A stretch of DNA of 22,891 nt from Nemertoderma westbladi. Its lineage: Eukaryota > Xenacoelomorpha > Nemertodermatida > Nemertodermatidae. Positions 1 to 9,086 of this stretch are shown here, piece by piece; position 1 is the first letter of the stretch; every line of letters begins with the position of its first letter. Made by a program: the position numbers and the translations under genes. Location: NCBI GenBank assembly GCA_032718475.1, contig JAUCBJ010001406.1:1-22891 (forward strand). The letters are read 5' to 3'. The notes under the pieces were generated by a model. It ran no database searches. It was not told the DNA's origin and saw only the letters and a program-made list of their open reading frames with translations.

Positions 1-26
1 TGGGGGGCTCTCCTCGCACCTGAAAC

Positions 27-84
27 ATTGGAACTAAATTCGTTTCCATTGGAACTAAATTCGTTTCCATTGGAACTAAATTCG
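27..84. repeat. 21-bp tandem repeat, about 2.8 copies
   Basis: Two exact copies and a third partial copy of a 21-bp unit beginning ATTGGAACTAAATTCG start at 27, 48 and 69. The core word ATTGGAACTA recurs at 97, 1817 and 2936, so the unit belongs to a local repeat vocabulary. No gene is seen from 85 to 818. Confidence 0.9.
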
Positions 85-818
85 CATGAGGCTTAAATTG
101 GAACTAAGTACGGGGAATCAGCTTAGGGTCCGCTATTCTATGGCCTTCCCGGTATACAATAGATAGGAAATGCAATAGGACTAGGAAAGTAGTAGCGCCC
201 TCTCACGGCTGGTCTATTTATATCGTCGTCCTTCGCCCAAAGTTTCTACAGACTCCGCTAGTTGTTATTCAAATTAAAGCTTTGTGGATTGGGCACAGAA
301 AAAAAAATATTGTTAAGTATTAATTATTCATTATACATATTCATTATGTATTAGTTTTCTAGTTTCTAATTATCTCAACGCCGTTAGTATTAACAGCGAG
401 TTGTTATTTAGCACTTTACAATTTTAGAGGACATTGCAGTATTGTATTGTCTGTACATTTAGTATTGTATTGAGTTAAGTAATGTCCCATTAGCGGACAT
501 TACAACACGCTGTTATGGTTTCCACATAAACAATAGGTTGTATTTTCTATTAATGGCCTGACAGCCAGATAAGCCTACTGCATTACCTACCGGTAGGCGG
601 GGTATAGCTAAATAACCAGTATCTATAAACTATTAACATGGCTCCAAACGCCACCATAAATATAAGTGAATTTATTTATAACATAATTTATTTCATTTTT
701 ACATTTATTTATACATCAACTAACTTAACTTTGTGCAGTTTCTATCACTTATAATGTATGTACAATCATTTCGTAATGTTAAAATTTAGGAATATAACTA
801 CATACACACTTGTTGAAA
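85..818. other. A+T-rich stretch without a recognisable gene
   Basis: No open frame of note, no paired splice sites and no RNA gene were seen. It lies downstream of the minus-strand Cys-rich gene and is probably intergenic. Confidence 0.5.
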
Positions 819-979
819 TAACTATTTACATACTTGTTGCAAAGTACTTTACAGTGTTCTGATCCTCGTGTCTTTATTTCCACTCACTCACTCACTAACG
901 TTCGTTCGTGTAACAAAGCCACTCGGATCATCACACTGTAAAGTGCGACTTTACACACAAGTATGTAAATATGTAGTTA
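819..979. repeat. foldback element with imperfect inverted-repeat arms of about 50 bp
   Basis: The left arm (819-865) and the complement of the right arm (925-979) share TTTACATACTTGT, then ACTTTACAGTG, then GATCC, with a few mismatches and indels. The spacer carries a CACT/CGTT-type simple sequence. A diverged relative of spacer plus arm occurs near 21660-21715 in the opposite orientation. The arrangement suggests a small MITE-like element. No convincing target duplication was identified. Confidence 0.6.
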
Positions 980-1207
980 TTATTAGTATAAATATTACAG
1001 TAGTCAAAATGGGCGAATATATTTATATTCGATCTTTGGAGTAGATACATTATTAGAAGATGATGAAAGTATTTTTTATCCGCCGGCATAATCGACACCT
1101 ACAGAATGTAAATAAAATGTATTATTGAGTAGTAGGCCTACATAGTTCATGAGAATCGTATATTTAGGGAGGGTATATATTTTATATAAAACCTCAAAAG
1201 CTATGAT

Positions 1208-3254
1208 TTAGTTTCTGCAGCAACAGCAACATATCAGTACCAAGATACCAATAACAATGACGAGGGCAACACCGCTAGCTATGCAGATGAAAGCGACGGC
1301 ACTGAGGTTTAGAATGCGTCCCAAGTTGTAGAACCAATCCCAGATGTGGCCGCTGATGGGGCAGCAGAACGGTTGCTCTTTGTAGAAACAGCAGAAACTT
1401 TCGTCAGTGGAGACTGTACAGTCGGAATCCAAGTTGCAGCTTCCGGACACGGCGTTGGTGATATCGTTAACAATATCCTGAAAGATAATGGTAATTTATT
1501 TTGTACCAAATTTAACATAATTAAATTAAATAAATAAATGTAAATTTTTTAACATAACGCCGTTTTTATTCCAATAGGGTTGTCACGCTGAACATTAGAA
1601 CTCAAGTGAGTGTTCACGCTGAACATTAGAACTCAAGTGAGTGTTCACGCTGAACATTAGAACTCAAGTGAGTGTTGTTATCGAAGTGCAGCAAATCATG
1701 ATACAGTAGCGAAATAATGTGACACGAGAACAAAGTTCACATTGTGTTGCAACAAACTTTGCTACTATTGGAACAAAGTTCGTATCTAAAATGTATTGAA
1801 ACTATAAGTTAGCGCATATTGGAACTATGAAAGAATCTATTGCAACTACTACTAGGATCGACATGCTGCATTGCAGCTGCATTTTTAAGAATGCTGTGCC
1901 GGCTTATCGACAAAATTTCACCGCCACAACTCCCTATCACCCATGACATTTGCTAGATCATCCGCATCTTCAAGGCCAGTGTCCTTTAAGATGCGTCTCA
2001 AGAAAGTCGTGGGCTGTCCACCATGCGTATTCACTCCATGAGGCTGCCAAAGTACAAGATTATGCACTGGCTGGTCCTCATGGCGAAAGCAATGTCCTGC
2101 AAATCGGAGGCGATTTTGTTCTAGTGTCAAGCTTGGGGGAACCAATGAGACACCTCCAATGTTATATAGTGTCTGGTTGGAGATGTGTGCATTGGACTTG
2201 ACACAATGAACCCGGCGTAGCATTCTTGTGAATGTGCCATCCAGAGATTTGGTGTCCTCAGCAGTTAGAGCCCATCATGGACTCCCATAGAGGAGTACTG
2301 GAACTACTGCTGCTCTAAATAACCGGACCTTAAGTTTCCGATTAATTCTCGGTGACTTCCAAATCCTGGAAAGCCTATTCAAGGCTGCCCATGCCTTTCC
2401 CTTACGTATTCGAAGGTCCTCACCTGACTTCCAGATTCATGATCCCAGGTAGCAGAAGTCATCCACATGCTCAAGCATACCATCTTTTGAGCTTATGCTC
2501 ATCCTATCAGAGACTTGCTGACGACTTTCAAAGTTAACTGTCAAAATTTTGGTCTTTCTGGAGTTAATAAAAAGACCAACACTAGAAGCAGCATGTTCTA
2601 ATGAGTTGGTGAGCCGTTGGGCTCCTTCTAGTGATTCTGAGAGTACTCCTAAGTCATCAGCAAAGTCTAGATCAGTTAGGTACTTGGCAGGATTTCCTCG
2701 ACTTCTGGAGCCAGTAGGTGGAGTTATCATCACCCCATCATCATTATGATGATCTAAGGACATCCGTAGAACATAGTCAACAACAATTATGAGCAAGAAT
2801 GGTGCAAGTGTGTCTCCCTGGAGGACGCCCCATAACACTTCAAATGGTTCTGTGTCACCGTCAACAGTAGACACAAATGTTTTCGAACCATCGTATACTG
2901 ATCTGATTGCTGCAATAATTTCATCAGGAATCCCATATTGGAACTATGAAAGCATCTATTGCAACACTACTGCTCGTACAGTAGTTACAATTTTGTCGAT
3001 TTAACAAACGTTTGCGTTACCAATAAAACAAGCAATCGAACACCTCTATAATAATAATAAATAATGATCTCACATATTAAGTAATTTCTTACCATCTCGC
3101 AGCAGTAGTTAATCAACCCAGTACAACATGTGGTCTCTTCAATCCCGTCATTAAATCCCGGGCAGTCTTGCTCATTGTTACACATCCACGCAGATGTCGT
3201 TGGTATGGTAACCAACATTAAACCCGCCACGAGCAACATTAAATAATAATACAT
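1208..3254 (-). CDS. two-exon gene for a small Cys-rich single-pass membrane protein with a duplicated cysteine module
   Basis: Coding exon 1 is 3254-3093 and coding exon 2 is 1477-1208. The donor (ATG|GTAAGAAAT) and acceptor (TTATCTTTCAG|GAT) are strong and both in phase 0, giving 143 residues. Residues 1-22 form a signal peptide ending TTSA. Exon 1 encodes a module C25-x5-C31-x11-CC-x6-CC, and exon 2 encodes a second one, C68-x5-C74-x8-CC-x7-CC. A hydrophobic helix (about 113-136) follows, then five cysteines (137-141) and Arg-Asn at the C-terminus, a likely palmitoylation site. The inferred topology is type I with a very short tail. The ATG at 3254 is preferred because the frame upstream of it opens only with GTG. 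The layout resembles Shisa- or CYYR1-like proteins in general plan, but I cannot assign a family. A LINE fragment and a 31-bp tandem repeat lie in the intron. Confidence 0.72.
1583..1675. repeat. 31-bp tandem repeat, three exact copies
   Basis: Units start at 1583, 1614 and 1645, beginning TCACGCTGAACATTAG, with no differences among the three. The array lies inside the intron of the Cys-rich gene, about 105 bp from the acceptor. Exact identity implies recent expansion. Confidence 0.95.
1815..1846. repeat. left copy of 32-bp direct repeat flanking a LINE
   Basis: This sequence, beginning CATATTGGAACTATGAAAG, matches 2934-2965 with a single mismatch. The two copies exactly bracket the LINE fragment, as expected for a long target-site duplication. 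Because ATTGGAACTA is also a locally repeated word, insertion into a pre-existing repeat is an alternative. Confidence 0.7.
1847..2933 (-). mobile_element. 5'-truncated non-LTR retrotransposon (LINE), RT core and C-terminal part, degenerate
   Basis: Reading on the minus strand, the frame from about 2930 to 2437 encodes the reverse transcriptase palm. It contains a GVLQGDTLAPF box (motif preceding RT-5), the catalytic F-A-D-D at 2664-2653, and a downstream YLGS motif. The frame then breaks near 2437, and the rest continues in another frame to 1918 with an internal stop. The product would have copied its RNA into DNA at the target site. The endonuclease and N-terminal RT are missing. The 3' end is a short TAG-rich tail rather than poly(A), which is usual in RTE-like clades, but the clade is not proved. 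It lies in the intron of the Cys-rich gene, in the same orientation. Confidence 0.85.
2934..2965. repeat. right copy of 32-bp direct repeat flanking the LINE
   Basis: Partner of 1815-1846 with one base difference. It begins exactly where homology to the reverse transcriptase frame stops. Confidence 0.7.
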
Positions 3255-3283
3255 GGCGATGTAACTACTGTAGTGTGGCAGTC

Positions 3284-3408
3284 CTGTAGTTTTATAAATA
3301 AAATGAGTCACAAAACATTAATTCCTTTCTAAATTTATTCAAATATATCACTTTTATAATAATACTGTAGATAATCACTGAGGAATATAAGATTTTGGGT
3401 TAACTTAC
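3284..3408 (-). other. possible 5'-UTR intron of the Cys-rich gene
   Basis: A donor CACT|GTAAGTTA (GT at 3408-3407) and an acceptor AAACTACAG (ending 3284) lie just upstream of the ATG at 3254 on the same strand. This is a 125-nt intron candidate inferred from sequence motifs only. Confidence 0.35.
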
Positions 3409-3409
3409 A

Positions 3410-4066
3410 GTGGTATCATTTTGTAACTTCTGCAGTAGTGTGCATCATATACTGCATGTGTGAGAAGAGTACGTTCCACTATGTTTTGTACCAGGATTAC
3501 ACCAACCGTTCTAATAGTGATTAACATAATAACATTTAGAATAAATTAAATTACCATAAAAAAATAATACACAAAGTAAGATCTCTGCCAAAATGGCTCT
3601 TTGATGTATATATTATAAAATATTTTGGTTATTTGAATTTCAAATGCTTTTCTGAGAGTTTACAATAATATGCAATAATATATTTGGTATTAATATGCCT
3701 ACTGTTTACCTACTGTTGTACAGAACGATATGAATCTCCGATTTAGTTTTAATTAGACCATTACGTTACACAATGTTAGTCATCACATTAACATGCGCAA
3801 CAAGTAACTTTATATATTAAAAACTAATAATTATTGGGATTATTATTCGGTGCCAACAAAACATAATCGTTTGCTTACCGCAGTAGTGCTACTACAGTAG
3901 TCTGTAGTTAATTATTATTAGTTTCCGTTTGAATTTAGATGTAACCTAGAATTTAGATGGGAACTCTCCTGCCTTAGAAATTGTGGATGGGGGTTTACAA
4001 CCAAGTAACCTTCATATATCAAAGTCATATAGGCCTAGTATTACCACCAGGTTACTCGGTTACATA
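3410..4066. other. non-coding upstream region
   Basis: A+T-rich, with no gene recognised. It includes one copy of a duplicated segment (3802-3948, listed separately) and possibly the 5'-UTR and promoter of the minus-strand Cys-rich gene. Confidence 0.4.
3802..3948 (-). repeat. copy A of a duplicated exon/intron-like segment
   Basis: It aligns over about 145 bp with 5796-5936, sharing AGTAACTTTATAT, GTGCCAA, CTTACCG and TAGTTTCCGTTTGAAT. On the minus strand both copies carry a donor-like CG|GTAAG at the same relative position (GT at 3876-3875 here), suggesting a duplicated gene fragment. No ATG precedes the donor in this copy. Confidence 0.55.
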
Positions 4067-4178
4067 CAATATTGAATTGGTAATAACTTTCTTATTACCA
4101 GGACATAGATATTTTACGAGTTATTTATTTACGTAGTAAAAATAACCTAATAAAAGCTGGTTATACCAATTCAATATT
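4067..4178. repeat. short inverted repeat with about 20-bp arms
   Basis: The arm at 4067-4087 (AATATTGAATTGGTAATAA) is nearly the reverse complement of 4159-4178. The A+T-rich spacer is about 70 bp. It may be a small MITE or a chance palindrome. The following stretch to 4518 shows nothing recognisable. Confidence 0.5.
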
Positions 4179-4518
4179 TCGTTATTATTATTACACCGTA
4201 GCTAATTAATGAATAAGACTGCGACACAACACTAAAAATGTTTGCACAATGACAGTAAGCCTTAGTTATGGTAAGCCGGTAACTTATCGAGCAGCATAAT
4301 TTTATTCTTTGGAGCGCAGCGTTCAGTTGCGAAAAAAAGCGTGACTGGTGGACTTTGTGTTTAACTTTGAAATACGAATAGGCGAATTCTCTTAATTTTA
4401 CGCAGGTGATAATAGGATGCTTGGCTGTTTTATAGGTTACATATAATATTTTATCGACTATTTTATAACCTCGGTAAATATGTTATCTCGAGCACGTTAG
4501 GGGTATAATTAGTGGACC

Positions 4519-4842
4519 CGTCTGTCGTCGTCGTCTGTCGTCGTCGTGGTTGTCGTAAATTTATGAATGTTAATAAGTCGGTCAATCATTCATGAAATAG
4601 CACCAAACTTGGTACACATGTAGTCTAACATAAGATTGTACAGGAAGACAGACTTCTGTAGTTCATTTGTCTGCCGCTAGGGGGCGAATTGACAGAAACG
4701 TACAAGAAGCTTGTAATTATAGAACCAACCATCAGATTCATCTGAAATTTGGTATGAGTGAAATACGGGCATTGTTAAAATTCTGCTCACAGACAGACTT
4801 TTACAGTTTCTCTGTCTGCCGCCAGGGGGCGAATGACTACTG
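4519..4842 (+). repeat. GTC/GTCGTC microsatellite followed by a dimeric dispersed repeat
   Basis: 4519-4556 is a CGT/GTC-rich simple repeat. A 43-bp segment at 4647-4689 recurs at 4792-4834, 145 bp downstream, with shared GACAGACTT, TGTCTGCCGC and AGGGGGCGAAT blocks. Each is preceded by an AAAYTTGGTA motif. The sequence around 4605 (CCAAACTTGGTA...TGTAGTCT) reappears around 12752, indicating a dispersed family. There is no coding potential. Confidence 0.65.
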
Positions 4843-5017
4843 AATGTACCTTTATGCAAAGGCTGCGCGAAGTCCCCACGTACGTGTTTTACTGTATTAT
4901 TTCAACGACATTATTAAATTGTTCTATTAATACAAATTAATGTTTCTTGGTTAGGTTCCCTGTTAGACGGTTAGACAATCATTGTGTTTTAAAAAGTTCC
5001 TCTAGCTGACTGTGCAA

Positions 5018-5362
5018 GGATTCCAAAAAATGAAAAATATTTGAATTTGGTAGGGAAATAGCTGAGATATGGGCATTCGAATTTTGCATGTATTTTAGCT
5101 TCCGCTGCAGGCCATTTATTCTATTTAATAAATACACAATGTTCTAGAACAATTTGATTACGTATGAATATCCATATACTAGTATTATCATGTAGGCATT
5201 GTATTGTTGCCAATCTACTTATGAGATAAACAAAATGTTCCAGAATGTTATGCATTTATTTAATAGAATAAATGGCCTGCATAGGAAGCAAATACATGCA
5301 ACATTCGAATATATCTCAGCTATTTCCCAACCAAATTAAAATATTTTACATATTTGGAATGC
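5018..5362. repeat. large imperfect inverted repeat, arms about 130 bp
   Basis: 5018-5150 pairs with 5237-5362 almost throughout. Shared blocks include GGGAAATAGCTGAGATAT, TTGCATGTATTT, GCAGGCCATTTATTCTATT and GTTCTAGAAC/GTTCCAGAAT. The spacer is about 86 bp. A transcript would fold into a long hairpin. It is best described as a foldback or MITE-like element, or two inverted copies of one repeat. No clear target duplication was found. Confidence 0.8.
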
Positions 5363-5586
5363 TACATCAGTAGCACAGCGAGCTTTACATGAGTACCAAA
5401 TCACTATAAGGTTGAAGAATAACACGGTGTAACTGGTGCAATATCGATGGAGACACGTTTTTTAACGCTTGTAGCTAAAGAATGAAAGCGAAAATAAATA
5501 TTCTGACTCACCCAGCAAGGAGGAGGGAGGTGAAACTAACTATTTCAGTTTCAAATTTCATGCAATCTCATTAAGATTTGTAATTT

Positions 5587-5590
<4 letters not shown>
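5363..5590. other. no gene recognised
   Basis: A+T-rich sequence between the foldback element and the T/G homopolymer. A minus-strand donor-like GG|GTGAGTC lies near 5507 without a supporting exon. Confidence 0.35.
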
Positions 5591-5617
<27 letters not shown>

Positions 5618-5618
5618 G
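5584..5618 (+). repeat. homopolymer T13-G22
   Basis: Thirteen T are followed directly by about 22 G. It is one of three long G tracts in the window, all on the plus strand (others at 8477-8496 and 18700-18730). The lengths may be sequencing or assembly estimates. Confidence 0.95.
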
Positions 5619-5659
5619 TGTACCGGAATAACGACAATATATTCAAGGACATGGTGTAA

Positions 5660-5790
5660 CTGTGTCGTAAGTTTAGATTATCTTCCGCTGCTTTTCCCTT
5701 TTTCCTTATCGTAGTCATCCGTCATTTGGAAATATACAGATTCAATAGGTATTTTTCAATGATTCTGATTGACATACAGTAGGTTATACG
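5660..5790 (-). pseudogene. degenerate paralogue of the coiled-coil exon at 10008-10178
   Basis: On the minus strand one frame reads KIPIESVYF...DDYDKEK, matching QIPIESVQF...EDYEKK of the exon at 10178-10008. DNA similarity is visible over about 100 bp (ATTGAATCTGTA, GACTACGA, GGAAGA...). The copy then meets an in-frame TAA where the other gene continues into its leucine heptads, and similarity ends near 5660. A weaker CAG acceptor-like site precedes it. I read it as a decayed gene copy, possibly together with the exon-like segment just upstream (5796-5936). Confidence 0.55.
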
Positions 5791-5795
5791 AAGAG

Positions 5796-5936
5796 TAACT
5801 TTATATTAAATACAATTATCATTAAACATTATTACTGAGATTATCATTCTGTGCCAAAAAAACAAATATCTCAACTTACCGAAATGCTATTGTAGTAGTC
5901 ATTCTCAGTTACTAATTCTTAGTTTCCGTTTGAATG
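5796..5936 (-). repeat. copy B of the duplicated exon/intron-like segment
   Basis: Homologous to 3802-3948. On the minus strand it contains ATGACTACTACAATAGC followed by a donor TTTCG|GTAAGTTGAG (GT at 5880-5879), so it looks like a short first coding exon. It lies just upstream of the degenerate coiled-coil exon copy, which suggests both came from one ancestral gene. Confidence 0.5.
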
Positions 5937-6238
5937 GGGATGTTTTTTGGAAGAGGTGGACGGATTTTACATCATGTTCAAAGTTACTGGTATCTGAGAG
6001 GTAAATTACCCAACGCATTCGCGGGTATACTATACATTGGATGTATTAGTCAACCGGTACTGAAAAGGTAAAAAAAGTACCATTTCATAATCATGCGTTC
6101 ATTTCCCGTGGGCCACCTATTTATATTCAGTTTGGCCATTATCATCTCATAAACGCGAACTGTCTAATTAATATACAATTATTTCTACTTTTTTCAACAT
6201 TCATTTTGCAATCGCATTACTAATTGTTAATATTCATT
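5937..6238. other. no gene recognised
   Basis: A 300-bp non-coding stretch ahead of the RING-type sequence. No promoter motif can be singled out. Confidence 0.35.
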
Positions 6239-6680
6239 ATGGGATATGAAAAAGGGAGATTTCATTATACAGTTGATGATAAATTTATCTGTCTTCAATG
6301 CAAAGGGGTTCTCAAATCTCCTCTGACGACTCCGTGGACACAGATTCTGCAAGAGGTGTATCACCAACTGGTTGAATAAGTATAGTTGGTGTCGTGGGGG
6401 AACGCGCGTGTCCCCGTGTAGACAGCCCTTGAACAAGGAAAAACTGGTTCCTCTCCCCATTCCCCATTTCTCCTCATTTGCGTTTCAGCTATCCCAACTT
6501 GAAATCTGTTGCGATTATAAAGAAAAAGGTTGCAGCCTGTATATTACCTTGGATGAATTAGAAACACACAGAGACCAGTGCGACTTTCGCCCTGTCATTT
6601 GTGAGTACTGCTATTGGGAGGGCGATCGAGGTGAATTGCTCAAGCACTACTGCGAACCCGAAGTACTCTATTGGTACTAA
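6239..6680 (+). pseudogene. RNF41/NRDP1-like RING plus TRAF-type zinc-finger gene, frameshifted
   Basis: From the ATG at 6239 the frame reads MGYEKGRF...VDDKFICLQCKGVL, closely resembling the N-terminus of RNF41-type E3 ligases, with the first C-x2-C of a RING. At about 6335 the expected P-C-G-H is broken: CCGTGGACAC lacks two bases. The next frame carries G-H-R-F-C-K-R-C-I-T-N-W-L and a late SPCRQPL. It continues without introns into LSQLEICCDYKEKGC, then LDELETHRDQC and CEYCYWEGDR, which are TRAF-type zinc fingers, ending with TAA at 6678-6680. Intact family members attach ubiquitin to signalling proteins and are longer. The last RING pair has an unusual spacing (C-x8-C instead of C-x2-C). 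A sequencing error at 6335 could explain the frameshift, so pseudogene status is inferred. A weak donor-like GTACTAAG overlaps the stop. Confidence 0.7.
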
Positions 6681-8476
6681 GAAGAACATAAAATTCTTAA
6701 CAGTTAACAAAACAATAAGTGTGTTTGAACTATATATGCTGAACTATATGAACTATAATATGTTGAACTCTATATACTTATAAAATATACGGATCATTTA
6801 TCCAGAGAATTTGTAACGATTCAATTATGTTATTTTATTCATTTTGATATATTGAACTCATCTTCATACTAATAATGGTTTAATAAATTTAAATGATTAA
6901 AATATATTTACTTCAAGACAGTTCGCACTTTATAAGAATACAGTAGCGATGAATTTAATAGAATCGAGAACTGAAGTCTTAACACAAGTGTTAGCCAGTA
7001 GTAGGCCATATATAATTTTATTCCAAAATAGAATATTTAAAAAAAAACGCTCTATTTCGGAAAAATGATATATTAAAATTAATTTTTACTTAATCGGTTA
7101 TATTAGATAATTGTAGCGTCAGTTCCTTTTCCGCTAGGTTACCTTCAAATGAAGAACGCTTGAATATACTGGTTTTATTTATATCCCCTTTTTTCCCTCC
7201 CAGTCTCGATTCGCTCAACTATCTGCTTATTTCCTGACGACAAACGATCACTTATGTAATTCACTTATGTAAACAATCCCGCAAGAATGTGGCGGCACAA
7301 TTAATTAAGATAAACGACTGACTGATTATTTACGTAAGGGCTTAGTTTGGAATTGTGTTTCACTTTAGGGGAAACGTATTTTTACTTTATAATATTCAAT
7401 CTATGACAACACTCAATCATGATACTATTAATATTAAAAGCTTCACTTGAAGTATTAGTTAGAAATATCACCATACGGTAATTATTTGATGTGTTAGGGT
7501 GTAAGCCGGCACACACGGGTCTAAACACGATTGTCCTGATTCTCAATAATGTTCAATTATAGAGACCTACCTGGATTCGGTGTCAATAAAGAGTGTTTCA
7601 GTTAGACGTATCGGCGATATTATTAATACTAAATTCAGCAATAACGATATAACGCAAACAATTGTAATTATCTTATAAGTGAATATTTAAGTATCATAAA
7701 TTGGAATATTATATGAAATATTAAATGAACATTAGATATAACATTGATATTAGATATTGAATATTAAATATTGTAATAATTCCGATCAATTGAAACACCG
7801 TCCGGGTTTACATAAGACAATGGATTTGAAATAAATACAATCTAGAGTGCCCATCTTCCATCAAATTAAACTTTATATAGAAGCCGGATTGGAGCAACCA
7901 GATAGATACATACAGATACAATTTTAAATATAATTTATCTGTCACACAAATGCCACCGAATAAGTTAGTTTTGTAAATTAATTAACGAACATAAAATATA
8001 GGTTTTAAATCTAAATTAAGCAAAATAAACTAAAGAAAAAAGTAAACTAAAACCGCAAAGGTCCCCTTTGCAGCATCTCTGCCTTGCACCCTTAAATGGT
8101 AGCTAATTGAGTACTGGAGTTTCCTCTGGGATTATAGTTCTGGGGGGACCGCACTGGAAATAATCCGAGAATCCGTCAGACTGTGCATATGGTGTTATAT
8201 ACGGTACATACATGCATACATATGGTGTTGTTTTGGCCTACTTAGTACTCGCACAGGTACCAAAAATCAATATTATTATATACTGTTAACAAACTGTTTT
8301 GACATACCGGTACCGGTACTGACAGTCTGATTCTGACTCATACAATTGGCTACGATCTAGTACAGTTTACTGATAGGCAGTAAAATGAAAGTAAGTGGTG
8401 GTTGACCTGTACTGGTTATACCGGGCCTACAGTTATTATGATGTTTTGTCCTTGGACGCTACTGGTTTCTCGAGAC
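6681..8476. other. 1.8-kb A+T-rich stretch without genes
   Basis: Very A+T-rich with many short AATATT-type runs (for example 7680-7790). I found no exon with matching splice sites, no RNA gene, and no tandem array of note. The open frame from about 8395 merely spans the G tract and has no supporting features. Confidence 0.5.
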
Positions 8477-8496
8477 GGGGGGGGGGGGGGGGGGGG
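8477..8496 (+). repeat. poly-G tract, about 20 bases
   Basis: Uninterrupted G run following CGAGAC. It is the second of three plus-strand G tracts. Such tracts can form quadruplexes and are also error-prone in assembly. Confidence 0.95.
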
Positions 8497-8971
8497 AACT
8501 GGACGCATATCCCATCTTGGCGAATTAATATCCCGCCTCAATGTTACATTCTCAATTTAGGGAAAGTAGCAGGTTACAGTGGAACGTTACCGGTATTGTA
8601 ACCAAAACAATAAACTAAAGACAATACAACATGTTACAGTTTTATTTTTGAGAGTAAGCAGTTGTTATTTGCGTCGAATTTCCCCTGGAGAGGGATGAAA
8701 TTCTATTGCGTCCAGTTTCCCCTCACAATAATGTTTGTTTAAATTTAAGCACATGTCATTACATGAGTCTATCTTTTTTATTTTTCTTTGTATGAATTTA
8801 GTTTGAGAAAATTTTTCGTCAAAATATTATAAATTTTTTATGATCGAATCGGATTTCTCCTACTTTGTCAGAACTCCGGAATAAAGCTGTTTAGTGCCAT
8901 TATCTGTGGCTAAGGGTGATGGACAATAAATAGTAAATATCAATATTGTGTTGCAAAAGCTGTTTGTAATC

Positions 8972-8977
8972 TTTATT
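8972..8977 (-). terminator. candidate polyadenylation signal AATAAA for the coiled-coil gene
   Basis: TTTATT on the plus strand (AATAAA on the minus strand) lies about 110 bases after the stop codon at 9089-9087. The position is suitable for 3'-end processing of that gene. Confidence 0.5.
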
Positions 8978-9086
8978 GTATTATAAATTAGATTATATAT
9001 TTTACAAATCTTCCAGTAAAAGTAAATTAATATTAAATGATTGTGGCAGTAACATTTAATTTGAAGACATATTGGATCAGCCGTCT

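Noticed and set aside
27-1675. CRISPR-like or prokaryotic repeat arrays
   Set aside because: The arrays are head-to-tail tandem repeats without spacers, in a clearly eukaryotic context.
1918-2223. 101-codon ORF as an independent gene
   Set aside because: It is the C-terminal part of the LINE at 1847-2933; the same peptide occurs in the copies at 10.5 and 14.2 kb.
8395-8601. 68-codon plus-strand ORF
   Set aside because: It depends on reading through a poly-G tract as Gly codons and has no other coding signs.
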